Positions 15,769 through 24,963 are shown, counted from the first letter of the stretch. The stretch: 64,000 bases of DNA from Leptospira yanagawae serovar Saopaulo str. Sao Paulo = ATCC 700523 (GCF_000332475.2 NZ_AOGX02000047.1:124001-188000), one strand, 5' to 3'. Notes: a model not told the origin generated them from the sequence alone. A program made the numbers and translations.

Positions 15769-17409
15769 ATGAAAAACAGCACCAAACAAGAAAATTCGAG
15801 ACTCAATCACATTAAGAAAGAGTATGATATCCTCATCATTGGTGGTGGGATTACTGGAGCCAATGTACTATGGGATGCGACCTTACGAGGTTACAATTGC
15901 CTACTTGCAGAAAAAAATGATTATGCCTCCGGTACAAGCCAAGCTACTTCCAAACTGATCCATGGTGGACTTCGCTATTTAAAAAACTTTGAAATAGGGC
16001 TTGTTCGGGAATCTTTATCGGAAAGGCGGTATTTGGCAAAAATTTCTCCTCATGCGGTTCGGCCCATGGGGTTTATCATTCCCATTCGATCCTGGTTCCA
16101 AAGGATCCAACTATTATTAGGGATGGAGTTATACAATTTACTCTCATATGACAGAAATAAAGATATTGATCCTGATGTACAACTTCCCAGATATAGATGG
16201 AATTCTCTTGCTGAAACTATTTATAAAGTGATTGGTCTCAGTAGAAAGTTTCTGAAAGGGAGTTTTCAATATTATGACTATGCCAACCCCAATCCTGAAA
16301 AACATACAACGGAGTTTATTCTTTCTGCCAAAGAAAAAGGTGCCCATGCTTTTAACTACCTTTCAGTTAGTACCTTAAAAAAACAAAATAGCGGTGGTTA
16401 TACGGTTGGTTTAACTGATGAAATTACTGGCAAAAAAGTTTTGGTGTCTGCAAAGATAGTTGTGAATTCAGCAGGGCCTTGGGCCGATTTGATTGAATCC
16501 ATGGCAGGGATCACTGCAGAAAAAAAATTAGTAAGATCTAAAGGAATCCATGCAGTGGTTCGGAATATCTGTGGGAATGAATGTGTTGTTTTATCGAAAC
16601 GTGATGGATCACACCTTTTTGTCATCCCTTGGCGAGGAAAAACCATCATTGGAACCACAGACACTGCTTATGAAGATGACCCAGACAAATTTAAAGTCAA
16701 ACAATCGGAAATTGTCGATCTAATTGACGAAGTGAATTATAGTTTTGGATTCGCAAAATTAACGTTAAAAGATGTAGAATATTATTATGGTGGATTGAGG
16801 CCTCTTGTTGAAGATCCAGGCAGTACAGAAGGTACTTATTCGGCCTCCCGAAAATCTGAAATTTTTCATTATGAAAAGGAAGGTTTTCCTGGATTTTTCT
16901 CCGCGTTAGGTGGTAAATACACGACGAGTAGGGCAGTAGCTGAAAGTTTAGTAAACGCAATTGATCTTTTTTCAAAAGGGAATGAAACACCTTCTGCCAC
17001 AAAGTTCACTCCTCTTCTTGGTGGTCGGTATCAAAATTTAAAAGAATTGGTGAATGAGATCCAATTCAAACACCCACAGGTTCCTGGCCAAAAAATTGAT
17101 ACCTTAGTGAGGCGGTATGGAAGTACCACTTGGCGAATTTTACAAGGGAAAGGATCGGATGTTTACCGTATCTCTAACGGTGAGTTGTATTTTGAGGAAG
17201 AGGTGGAATACATTGTGTTACATGAGGATATCCTTCATCTAACGGATTTTTATTTCAGAAGGTCAGGCGTTGGTACGGTTGGGAAATTAGATTCATCCGA
17301 ACGAAACAGATTAGATAAAAAAATAGCAAAGTTACTTGGTTGGAATACGGAACGTCTGAAAGAAGAAAGTAAAAAAGTAGATGAACGTTACCAATGGTTT
17401 GTTGATTAG
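15769..17409 (+). CDS. glpD: FAD-dependent glycerol-3-phosphate dehydrogenase
   Basis: 546 residues starting four bases after the kinase stop. The FAD site is YDILIIGGGITGANVLWDATLRG, then GTSQATSKLIHGGLRYLKNFEIGLVRESLSERRYL, which is close to the GlpD signature (K-LIHGGLRYL). RSKGIHAVV, DGSHLFVIPWRGKTIIGTTDT and GLRPLVEDP follow in the expected order, and the C-terminal helical domain is complete. It oxidises glycerol-3-phosphate to dihydroxyacetone phosphate at the inner membrane and feeds electrons to quinone. DHAP is also the start of the ether-lipid route suggested by the AGPS-like gene. The stop abuts the following thioesterase start exactly. Confidence 0.93.
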   Translation: MKNSTKQENSRLNHIKKEYDILIIGGGITGANVLWDATLRGYNCLLAEKNDYASGTSQATSKLIHGGLRYLKNFEIGLVRESLSERRYLAKISPHAVRPMGFIIPIRSWFQRIQLLLGMELYNLLSYDRNKDIDPDVQLPRYRWNSLAETIYKVIGLSRKFLKGSFQYYDYANPNPEKHTTEFILSAKEKGAHAFNYLSVSTLKKQNSGGYTVGLTDEITGKKVLVSAKIVVNSAGPWADLIESMAGITAEKKLVRSKGIHAVVRNICGNECVVLSKRDGSHLFVIPWRGKTIIGTTDTAYEDDPDKFKVKQSEIVDLIDEVNYSFGFAKLTLKDVEYYYGGLRPLVEDPGSTEGTYSASRKSEIFHYEKEGFPGFFSALGGKYTTSRAVAESLVNAIDLFSKGNETPSATKFTPLLGGRYQNLKELVNEIQFKHPQVPGQKIDTLVRRYGSTTWRILQGKGSDVYRISNGELYFEEEVEYIVLHEDILHLTDFYFRRSGVGTVGKLDSSERNRLDKKIAKLLGWNTERLKEESKKVDERYQWFVD

Positions 17410-17835
17410 ATGCCAAGAATTGTTATCGATATCCCAACCAAATTGGTTTACGAAACATCATTAAGTGTTCGGATTTCTGATATCAACTTTGCCGGCCATT
17501 TGGCCCACGATGCGATTTTAACTTTAACCCATGAATGTAGGGCTCGATTTTTCCATGCGCATGGATGGACAGAAATCAATGTGGTAGGGAAGGGGATTGT
17601 CGTCTCTGATGTTGCGATTGTATATAAATCCGAAGCATTTTTCCCTGACGATTTGCAAATGAAATTGTATGTTGATCAGATAGCAAAAAAATCATTAGAC
17701 ATGGTTTATGTGATCACTCATAAACATGATGGAAAAGAAATCGCTCGGGCAAAAACAGCGATCGTATTTTTTGATTATACGGAACGGAAAGCATGTTCGA
17801 TCCCTGATGTTTTTTTAAAAGCCATTAGGGAGTAA
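17410..17835 (+). CDS. Hot-dog fold acyl-CoA thioesterase (4HBT-like)
   Basis: 141 residues. TSLSVRISDINFAGHLAHDAILTLTHECRARFFHAHGW fits the 4HBT/YbgC core, where the catalytic Asp sits in the first motif (here DINFAGHL) and the helix AILTLTHECRARF follows. The family hydrolyses acyl-CoA or acyl-ACP thioesters. The usual VNNxxY is replaced by HLAHDA, so the active site may differ slightly. It is the last gene of the apparent glycerolipid operon and probably provides or recycles fatty acid. Confidence 0.75.
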   Translation: MPRIVIDIPTKLVYETSLSVRISDINFAGHLAHDAILTLTHECRARFFHAHGWTEINVVGKGIVVSDVAIVYKSEAFFPDDLQMKLYVDQIAKKSLDMVYVITHKHDGKEIARAKTAIVFFDYTERKACSIPDVFLKAIRE

Positions 17836-17851
17836 GTGAATGGATGCCAAT

Positions 17852-18856
17852 TTATTGAGAAAGTTTTTTTTGGATAAGGGAAACAAATTTGATTTCTTCA
17901 TCTTCGTAATTGAGTTTATGTATCCCTCCTAACGGACTTAGCCTAACAGCTTGGTTCCATGAATTTGATTCCATTTGGTTCCATATCCCAATTCCGAATC
18001 TACCGTATTCATTGCGTATCCATTGCATAAGTTGTGTCATTGTTTCTACATTTTTATCTTTACGTTTTGGATAACTTAAGATATAACTTAAAAGTTCTTC
18101 GATTCCTTTCCTTTTCGTAACAGAAGTTTTGAAGATAGGGGGAAGGGACTGGTCTGGTAGGATGTCTTTGATAAATTCCAGTGTAGATTGAAGCATATAA
18201 TAACTAGAATTAGCAAGTGATTCTTCATCACATTTATTGATGATAAATGCTTCAGGAACTTCCATGATACCTGATTTCATAAACTGAACTTGGTCACCAC
18301 CCAAAGGTTGCATCACAAGGAATGATATATCAGAAATCAGTGAAACAGAAATTTCATTTTGTCCTATTCCCACAGTTTCAATGAAAACATAGTCAAATAT
18401 CTTTCTTAAAAAACGAATGACATGGTAGGTATAAGGATTGAGCCCACCAAGTTCTAGTTGAGAAGGTTGCGAACGAAAATAGATTCTAGTGTCTCTTCTG
18501 GGAAGAGTGACACGAGTTCTGTCACCAAGGATTGAACCTCCACTCACATTGGAAGAGGGGTCAATGGCAACGATTGCCATTTTTTTGTCTGGTGCAAAAT
18601 CAAGGAACATTCGACAAAGTTCTCCGAGTAACGAAGATTTGCCGGCTCCTGGTGTACCGGTGATTCCAATTGTGAGTCCATCTTTGGCATTTGGTTGTTG
18701 TATTTGGATTTCATGAAATAATAATCTGCGAAATTCTAAATTGTTTTCTGTTTCAATTTTTGAAATGATTTTGGCAATTGGGAACTTTTCGCCGAGTAAG
18801 GATTCGGATACCAATTGGGATAATGTTTCTGTGGAATCAATCAAGGAATTTGCCAT
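17852..18856 (-). CDS. meaB: MeaB/ArgK-type GTPase chaperone of a B12-dependent acyl-CoA mutase
   Basis: 334 residues. The P-loop is GITGTPGAGKSSLLGEL, followed by IDPSSNVSGGSILGDRTRV and FIETVGIGQNE, all hallmarks of the MeaB/ArgK G3E-like GTPase family. The base-recognition motif is INKCDE. Such proteins gate loading of adenosylcobalamin and protect acyl-CoA mutases from inactivation. The gene lies just downstream of the mutase gene on the same strand, but a terminator-like hairpin sits between them, so expression may be reduced or separate. Confidence 0.9.
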   Translation of the reverse strand: MANSLIDSTETLSQLVSESLLGEKFPIAKIISKIETENNLEFRRLLFHEIQIQQPNAKDGLTIGITGTPGAGKSSLLGELCRMFLDFAPDKKMAIVAIDPSSNVSGGSILGDRTRVTLPRRDTRIYFRSQPSQLELGGLNPYTYHVIRFLRKIFDYVFIETVGIGQNEISVSLISDISFLVMQPLGGDQVQFMKSGIMEVPEAFIINKCDEESLANSSYYMLQSTLEFIKDILPDQSLPPIFKTSVTKRKGIEELLSYILSYPKRKDKNVETMTQLMQWIRNEYGRFGIGIWNQMESNSWNQAVRLSPLGGIHKLNYEDEEIKFVSLIQKKLSQ

Positions 18857-18881
18857 TTAAAATGAATACATGATACTTTAT

Positions 18882-18926
18882 AAAAAACCTTCACAACAGA
18901 TCCTAATAGATCTACTGTGAAGGTTT
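18882..18926 (-). terminator. Intrinsic terminator after the B12-dependent mutase gene
   Basis: Read on the minus strand, AACCTTCACA pairs with TGTGAAGGTT, and an inner GATC pair closes a six-base loop. The stem is followed immediately by T residues (TTTTTTA). It stands 18 bases past the mutase stop and upstream of meaB. Confidence 0.75.
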
Positions 18927-18943
18927 GATATCTTTCGCTTCTC

Positions 18944-20962
18944 TTAAACGAGAGCGGGTTCTACGGAAATGATGTCGATGATTTTGTTCATAATCGACAT
19001 TAGATCGTAATCTTTTGGAGTGAAGATTTCTCGAATTCCCATTTTTTTTAGTTCTTCAAAGTCGGATTCAGGGATGATACCACCGATCACAACAGGAATG
19101 TTAGCCTTGTAGTGAGCCAGTTCATCAAACAGCTGTTTGGCGATTTCTTTATGAGAACCGGAAAGAATGGAAAGTCCAATCACATTTGCATTTTCTTCCA
19201 CTGCAGATTGCACGATTTCTTCTGGAGAAAGGCGGATCCCTGAATAAATCACATCAAATCCACTGTGTTTAGCTGAAACAGCAATCATTTCGGCACCATT
19301 GGAGTGACCGTCAAGTCCAGGTTTACCTACAACGATTTTTGGTCTATGTCCATGTGCTTTTGTAAAGGCTTCTACTTTCCCACGAACTGTTGCTACTTTG
19401 TCATCGGATAGGAAAAGTTTTTGGCCATCCACACCAGTCGGTGGATTGTATTCGCCATACACTTCTCGGAGAGCATCTGCCCATTCTCCGGTTGTCACAA
19501 GTGCTTTCGCACATGCAATGGAGTAAGGCATAAGATTTTTTCCATCTTTTGCAGCTTGTTTGAGGTCTTCTAAAGATTTTTTCGCAAGTTCCGCATTCCT
19601 ACGACCTTTGGCTTCTGCAAGCACTCCTAATGTTTGTTCGGCGGATTTCGGATCTACTTTAAAGATACCTCCGTCAGAGTCGGTCATAAGAGGTGATTTG
19701 ATTCCGTCAGTCCATTTGTTTTTACCAACAATCACTAGTTCGTTGGAATTGATTTTGGAAAGTCTTTCGGTTTGTGATTTCACAAGTTGTGATTTCATAT
19801 AACCGTTTTCAATGGCAACGAGGGCCCCACCCATATCGAGAATCTTTTGGATTTCTAATTTAGCTTCTTCTTTTAGGGCTTTCACTTTTGCTTCAATTAC
19901 TTTGGATCCTTCAAAAATGTCAGGGTATTCGAGAAGGTCTGTTTCGTAAGCGAGCACTTGTTGCAAACGAAGGGACCATTGTTGGTCCCAAGGTCTTGGT
20001 AGGGATAGTGCTTCGTTCCATGCTGGTAATTGTAAAGCGCGGCATCTTGCATTTCGGGAAAGTGTTACTCCCAACGCTTCGATGAGAATCCTCCAAGCAT
20101 TGTTTTCCGGTTGTTCTTCTGTAAGACCAAGTGAATTTACTTGTACTCCATAACGGAACACTCTGTACTTTGCCGTTTTCACACCATAACGATCTTTTGT
20201 GATTTCTTCCCACATCTCAGAGAATGCACGCATTTTGCACATCTCTTCTATAAAACGAATCCCTGCGTTGACAAAAAACGAGATCCTTCCCACACACTGC
20301 TCAAATTCATCTGCGGTGAAACAGTTTCGTTCTTTGATGGCATCGAGTACGGCAATTGCTGTGGCCAATGCAAATGAAAGTTCTTGGACAGGGGTTGCAC
20401 CTGCTTCTTGTAAGTGATACGAACAAATGTTAGAAGGGTTCCACTTCGGAATATTATGGAGGCAGTATTCATACATGTCCACGATGATTTTCATCGAATC
20501 TTTTGGTGGATAAATGTATGTCCCTCGAGCTAGGTATTCCTTTATGAGATCGTTTTGGGTGGTCCCATTTAACTTTTCAAGTGGCACTCCCCGTTCTTCT
20601 GCAAGTGCAACGTACAGAGATAACAACCACATGGAGGTTCCATTGATGGTCATGGAGGTGTTCATCTCTTCGATCGGGATTTGGTCAAATAAGATGCGGA
20701 AGTCTTCAAGTGAGTTGATGGGAACTCCCACTTTTCCGATTTCTGGCCGCGAAACTTCATGGTCAGAGCTATAACCACACTGAGTGGGTAAATCAAATGC
20801 AATGGAAAGCCCTGTTTGGCCTTTAGAAAGGTTCTTTCTGTACAACTCATTGGAGGCTTTTGCATTGGTGTGCCCTGCATAGGTCCTAAAAATCCATGGT
20901 TTGTCAGGTTTTCCCTGTCCATTCTCGTCAACGAGAAGGTAATCTTTTTTTTCGGCGGACAT
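18944..20962 (-). CDS. ecm: Adenosylcobalamin-dependent acyl-CoA mutase, best read as ethylmalonyl-CoA mutase
   Basis: 672 residues with substrate domain and B12 domain in one chain. The N-terminus KPWIFRTYAGHTNAKASNELYRKNLSKGQTGLSIAFDLPTQCGYSSDHE and the C-terminal KIVVGKPGLDGHSNGAEMIAV match the ethylmalonyl-CoA mutase (Ecm/MeaA) clade. In methylmalonyl-CoA mutase the B12 motif is usually DGHDRG, whereas here it is DGHSNG. Ecm converts ethylmalonyl-CoA to methylsuccinyl-CoA in the pathway used to assimilate acetyl-CoA without a glyoxylate shunt. The His of DGH supplies the lower cobalt ligand. Its MeaB lies downstream. The clade call is from motif memory and not alignment, so plain mutase remains possible. 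Confidence 0.8.
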   Translation of the reverse strand: MSAEKKDYLLVDENGQGKPDKPWIFRTYAGHTNAKASNELYRKNLSKGQTGLSIAFDLPTQCGYSSDHEVSRPEIGKVGVPINSLEDFRILFDQIPIEEMNTSMTINGTSMWLLSLYVALAEERGVPLEKLNGTTQNDLIKEYLARGTYIYPPKDSMKIIVDMYEYCLHNIPKWNPSNICSYHLQEAGATPVQELSFALATAIAVLDAIKERNCFTADEFEQCVGRISFFVNAGIRFIEEMCKMRAFSEMWEEITKDRYGVKTAKYRVFRYGVQVNSLGLTEEQPENNAWRILIEALGVTLSRNARCRALQLPAWNEALSLPRPWDQQWSLRLQQVLAYETDLLEYPDIFEGSKVIEAKVKALKEEAKLEIQKILDMGGALVAIENGYMKSQLVKSQTERLSKINSNELVIVGKNKWTDGIKSPLMTDSDGGIFKVDPKSAEQTLGVLAEAKGRRNAELAKKSLEDLKQAAKDGKNLMPYSIACAKALVTTGEWADALREVYGEYNPPTGVDGQKLFLSDDKVATVRGKVEAFTKAHGHRPKIVVGKPGLDGHSNGAEMIAVSAKHSGFDVIYSGIRLSPEEIVQSAVEENANVIGLSILSGSHKEIAKQLFDELAHYKANIPVVIGGIIPESDFEELKKMGIREIFTPKDYDLMSIMNKIIDIISVEPALV

Positions 20963-21063
20963 TCTTTGCCTCGTTTTATAATTTCTATGTATAATTGAAA
21001 ATCTTCTGGAATATTTTCACCTAAAAATTTATACAGGACTAGGCAATTTAAGCCTTTTCCAAG

Positions 21064-22395
21064 ATGCGCGAACCTAAACCTTTTTCCCCAATTCCTTTCT
21101 TTTTTAGCATCTTACTCTTAAGTTTGGGTTATGCCTTGTTCTCGTATTTTCGCCCTTTCCCAACGACGGAATCAGAATGGGAGTTTTTGGCAAATGTGAA
21201 GTCGGCAACGGAAGAAGGGGGGCTTGTTTCAGCAAGAGAACCACTGGCTTTTTGGTTTGTGGTCACTTGGAAAAAAATCTTTGGTTCCAATTACATCCCA
21301 TCCTTCATTGCGTTAGCTGGCTTTTTTTACAGTTCATTCCTACATTTGTTTCTATTGCTCCTTAGAAACTTTGAATGGAAACGGAATCATTATTTTGTTG
21401 TTTATCTAGCGGCCTTTCTTCCTTTTTCCTATGGTTTCCCTACATCTTACTTTACGGAAACACTTTGTTTGGTATTTTTATTACTCGTTTTTTTAACTTT
21501 TCGTTTGGAGAAGATGTCGGACTTACTCATCTTTCCTACGTTCACTCTCCTTGCTTTTTTCTCTAGTTTCATCATGTTCTATTTAGGTTTCACATTCTTT
21601 GTGATCTTCACAGGGATTCGCGGATCGAGAAAGGCAGCTCAAAAAACATCTGTATTCTATAAAAAGAAAAATGTACCGTTTTTATTTTTACTTGGGTATC
21701 TCGCATTTTTTGTAATCTCTTTGGTATATTTTTCTTATTCCAATTTTTTTGGGCAGGCATCCGTATCCTATCTCTTCAAAACATGGTACCAAACTTCACT
21801 TGTGATACTACTTCCTATGGTAACAATAGGGATCGGGCATATTTTGCTAAAAACAGAAAAAGAACTAAATACGATCACCGCATCAGTGGTGTTAGGTCTT
21901 GCGATTCTCACTTCTATTTATTTTATCTTTAGAGATTTAAAAGCAAGTGGTGTTGAACCTTGGGAAACGCAAACCAAAAATCTTACCAAATCCTTTGGGC
22001 AAGCATTGATTCTAAAATCTGATCCAATTTATCTACCAAAAGAGTTTTCGTTTGCTTTGTATTTCCAAACTGGAACCAAAACAAAATATTTAAAAGAAAC
22101 GAATCTTTCAGACAAATCATTTTTGTATGTAGAAGGGATTTGGAACCAAGATATCCAATTGGTTCAAAAATCTGGTTTATTTCGAAAATCCAATCGTTCC
22201 ATTGGTATTGTTCCACTGAGTGAGGATGATGTTCTCATCCAAAAAACCACATCAGATCGGATTAAAAACGAAAAGAATTTGAATTTTATATTCAAAAAAG
22301 TAGACGAAGCTTGGAGTAATGTTCCCACAAAACGTCCGTTTGACGAGTATACAGCTAGTTTACAGAAAAAATTTGGGTATTTGAGTTTTTATTAA
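21064..22395 (+). CDS. Polytopic inner-membrane protein of unknown function
   Basis: 443 residues with about nine hydrophobic segments in the first 300 residues. Early loop sequence ESEWEFLANVKSATEEGGLVSAREPLAFWFVVTWKKIFGSNYIP resembles the periplasmic loop of GT-C glycosyltransferases, where the acidic residue acts as base, but the similarity is loose. The last 130 residues are soluble and charged (FRKSNRSIGIVPLSEDD...). No partner gene is nearby. It is divergent from the mutase gene with a 101-base gap. Confidence 0.55.
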   Translation: MREPKPFSPIPFFFSILLLSLGYALFSYFRPFPTTESEWEFLANVKSATEEGGLVSAREPLAFWFVVTWKKIFGSNYIPSFIALAGFFYSSFLHLFLLLLRNFEWKRNHYFVVYLAAFLPFSYGFPTSYFTETLCLVFLLLVFLTFRLEKMSDLLIFPTFTLLAFFSSFIMFYLGFTFFVIFTGIRGSRKAAQKTSVFYKKKNVPFLFLLGYLAFFVISLVYFSYSNFFGQASVSYLFKTWYQTSLVILLPMVTIGIGHILLKTEKELNTITASVVLGLAILTSIYFIFRDLKASGVEPWETQTKNLTKSFGQALILKSDPIYLPKEFSFALYFQTGTKTKYLKETNLSDKSFLYVEGIWNQDIQLVQKSGLFRKSNRSIGIVPLSEDDVLIQKTTSDRIKNEKNLNFIFKKVDEAWSNVPTKRPFDEYTASLQKKFGYLSFY

Positions 22396-22416
22396 TACTC
22401 TGTTATAAGTTCTTTG

Positions 22417-23043
22417 TTAGGAACTAAAGTCTTTGTAAAACCGTTTCACTTTCGATACATATTGTTTTGTCTCTTCGTAAGGTGGGATCCCTTTGTATCG
22501 TTTCACGGCGCCAGGACCTGCATTGTATGCGGCGATGGCTTTTTCCGGGTCTTTGAATTCTTTCATCAGTCCTTTTAAAAACTTCACACCACCGGCCACA
22601 TTTTCTTCTGGATCAAACGGGTCTTTTACACCCAAACTTTCGGCGGTTTCCGGCATGAGTTGCATGAGACCCATGGCACCTTTGGGAGAAACTGCTTTGG
22701 CCTTAAATCCTGATTCAGCTTTCACCACGGCTTTTACTAAATTGGGATCCATCCCTTGGGATTCAGCAATGGATTCAATGGTTTCCATCAGTGACCCATT
22801 CCGGTTGGCACCCAATTGGTCCATAGAGTTCGGTTTGAAATTGGGCTCGAGTGAGGTGGATTTGGCGGAATCTATGTTCTGTGTTTTTCCGTCTGAAATG
22901 GTTTGGTTTTGTGAGTGTTTGGCAAATTCCCGTTCTAAAAGATCAGGAAACGACACAAGAGACTTTGGGTCTTTTGCCAACTGGGTGAGTGATTCCATTC
23001 GGCCGAGAACCGAAGAAACAGAAGGGATGTCAGTGAGTCTCAC
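22417..23043 (-). CDS. Lytic transglycosylase (SLT domain)
   Basis: 208 residues. The catalytic domain occupies about residues 85-205: VKAVVKAESGFKAKAVSPKGAMGLMQLMPETAESLGV...NVAGGVKFLKGLM...AIAAYNAGPGAVKRY. The catalytic glutamate is in KAES, and GLMQLMP and AYNAGPG are the family signatures. The N-terminal 80 residues are Ser/Thr/Gln-rich without a clear signal peptide, which resembles flagellum-associated or specialised lysozymes exported by another route. It cleaves the glycan strands of peptidoglycan. No flagellar gene is next to it. Confidence 0.85.
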   Translation of the reverse strand: MRLTDIPSVSSVLGRMESLTQLAKDPKSLVSFPDLLEREFAKHSQNQTISDGKTQNIDSAKSTSLEPNFKPNSMDQLGANRNGSLMETIESIAESQGMDPNLVKAVVKAESGFKAKAVSPKGAMGLMQLMPETAESLGVKDPFDPEENVAGGVKFLKGLMKEFKDPEKAIAAYNAGPGAVKRYKGIPPYEETKQYVSKVKRFYKDFSS

Positions 23044-23085
23044 AGTAAAACCATCGGTTGGATTGCAGAAAACTAAAGCAAAAAA

Positions 23086-23484
23086 TTATGTCTCTTTCGA
23101 ATGGTAGGAAGTTTGGATGGCCTCTAGGTCCTTTAAGACTAAGGGTTTTGTGAGATACCCTTTGACATTGGCGAAGGATTCACTTTTAGATTTGTCATTT
23201 GGATCAATGGAGGAGGTGAGGATATAGGTTGGGATATTGGATAGGTGGGGGCTATTTTGCATGGCCTCTAAAAATTGCCAACCATCCATAATGGGCATAT
23301 TTAAATCTAAAAACAAAAAATCAGGGAAGTTTTGTGATTTGTGAAGGGCATCTAAGGCATCTGCCCCGTTTGCGAAGGTACAGATTTCTGATGCGAAGGA
23401 AAACTTTTCCATTAGGGTTTTGATGAGAAAAGTTGTTACCAAATCATCTTCGATTAAAAACACTTTGGGCACTTGGTTCATCAT
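23086..23484 (-). CDS. Single-domain response regulator (CheY-like receiver)
   Basis: 132 residues from the ATG at 23484 (or ATG three bases later); the longer frame to 23532 is not supported. KVFLIEDDLVTTFLIKTL holds the acidic pair, FLFLDLNMPIMDGW holds phosphoacceptor Asp60, TSS and YLTKPL complete the pocket. There is no output domain, so it probably acts by protein contact or in a phosphorelay. AGGA lies about 12 bases upstream. Adjacent genes give no cognate kinase. Confidence 0.85.
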   Translation of the reverse strand: MMNQVPKVFLIEDDLVTTFLIKTLMEKFSFASEICTFANGADALDALHKSQNFPDFLFLDLNMPIMDGWQFLEAMQNSPHLSNIPTYILTSSIDPNDKSKSESFANVKGYLTKPLVLKDLEAIQTSYHSKET

Positions 23485-23556
23485 ATCTGGAAAAATCCTA
23501 TTAGAAGTTACTAATCTACGAAAAAGAAGCAACCATTAAATCCCATTTAACTAAGT

Positions 23557-24963
23557 TTAAAGAGAGTGAGGCGAAGTCAAAATTTCGGGTCTTAGGATCT
23601 CTTTTAATTTTTTTTCTTCGAGTAAACCAAGTTCAAGAACAATGGATTCCACTGATCGATTCTCAGCCAGTGCCCGTTTAGCAACAAGAGTTGCATTTTC
23701 ATACCCAATGTAAGGATTTAGTGCCGTAGCAAGACCTGCTGAAGTTTTCACCCGAGATTCCAACAACTCTCTGTTTGCTGTGATACCTGAAACACAATTG
23801 GTTTCTAATGTTTTGCAACCAGCTGTTAGATGTTCTATGCTTTTGAATAAACTATGAGCGATGATTGGCTCAAATGCATTTAATTGTAATTGCCCGGCTT
23901 CCGCTGCCATGGTAATCGTGATATCATTTCCAATCACTTCATATGCGATTTGGTTGACAACTTCCGGAATGATTGGGTTTACTTTGCCAGGCATGATGGA
24001 AGATCCTGCTGCCTTCGCAGGTAAATTGATTTCATTGAAACCGCCTTGTGGCCCACTGGATAATAAACGTAAATCGTTACATACTTTTGAAAGTTTGGTA
24101 GCAATTCGTTTCAACACTCCAGACAACTGCACAAAGGCACCTGTGTCTTGTGTGGCTTCGATTAAATTGGGTGCCGCATTCAAATCAAAACCTGTTTGTT
24201 TGGCAAGGATCTCTGTGACAATTTTCGAATAACGAATGTCAGTATTGATACCCGTCCCAATGGCGGTGGCTCCCAAATTGATTTCACCAATGAGAGAAGT
24301 TGCTTCTTTGAGGCGTGAGATATCTTCACCTAACATTACATCATAAGTTGAAAATTCTTGCCCCAATGTCATAGGAACTGCATCTTGTAATTGGGTTCGT
24401 CCTATCTTTAATATATCCTTAAATTCTTCTGATTTTTTTCGAAAAGACAATTGTAAACTTCCCAAAGCTTGCAGTAACCCTCGAATCGAAAATACAGCAG
24501 CCAATTTAATTGAAGAAGGATACACATCGTTTGTACTTTGTGACATGTTCACATCATTCAAAGGATGGAGGAAACGATAGTCACCCTTTGGATGGCCTGA
24601 GAGTTCCAAGGCTATGTTTGTGATGACCTCATTTGCATTCATATTCGTAGAAGTTCCCGCTCCCCCTTGGATCACATCCACAACAAATTCCGAGTGGAAT
24701 TTGCCAGTTAAAATTTGATCACAGGCCTCCGAAATGAATTTGGTTTTGTCTTTTGAGAGGAGTCCTAATTCTAAATTGGCCAAAGCGGATGCTTTTTTGA
24801 TATGGGCCAAGGCACGGACTAAATCAGGGTAGGTTCCAATGGTTTTGCCAGTGATAGGATAATTTTCTAAGGCACGTAAGGTATGGATCCCCCAATAAGC
24901 ATCGCTCGGAATCTCTCTTTCGCCAAGTAGGTCGTGTTCAGTGCGAACATTGGGTTTTGTCAT
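23557..24963 (-). CDS. aspA: Aspartate ammonia-lyase (fumarase/aspartase superfamily)
   Basis: Start at 24963 (MTKPNVRTEHDLLGE) because GGAG lies nine bases upstream; seven more codons are open before it. TEHDLLGEREIPSDAYWGIHTLRALENYPI is the aspartase-type N-terminus. QGGAGTSTNMNANEVI and GSSIMPGKVNPIIPEV follow, the latter the superfamily signature with the catalytic serine. Aspartases deaminate aspartate to fumarate and ammonia. Fumarase C has similar motifs, but TEHDxLGxxxIP and NANEV with AYWGIHTLRA favour aspartase. 468 residues is the normal length. Confidence 0.88.
   Translation of the reverse strand: MTKPNVRTEHDLLGEREIPSDAYWGIHTLRALENYPITGKTIGTYPDLVRALAHIKKASALANLELGLLSKDKTKFISEACDQILTGKFHSEFVVDVIQGGAGTSTNMNANEVITNIALELSGHPKGDYRFLHPLNDVNMSQSTNDVYPSSIKLAAVFSIRGLLQALGSLQLSFRKKSEEFKDILKIGRTQLQDAVPMTLGQEFSTYDVMLGEDISRLKEATSLIGEINLGATAIGTGINTDIRYSKIVTEILAKQTGFDLNAAPNLIEATQDTGAFVQLSGVLKRIATKLSKVCNDLRLLSSGPQGGFNEINLPAKAAGSSIMPGKVNPIIPEVVNQIAYEVIGNDITITMAAEAGQLQLNAFEPIIAHSLFKSIEHLTAGCKTLETNCVSGITANRELLESRVKTSAGLATALNPYIGYENATLVAKRALAENRSVESIVLELGLLEEKKLKEILRPEILTSPHSL

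Noticed and set aside
20315..20329. Third parS-like sequence within the mutase gene (GGTGAAACAGTTTCG)
   Set aside because: Only the inner GAAACAGTTTC is symmetric; it lacks the CACC arm shared by the two sites at parAB and is explained by coding sequence.
22493..23107. Long open frame opposite the lytic transglycosylase gene
   Set aside because: It is a shadow of a well-supported gene with catalytic motifs; the reading is low in plausible composition and has no ribosome site.
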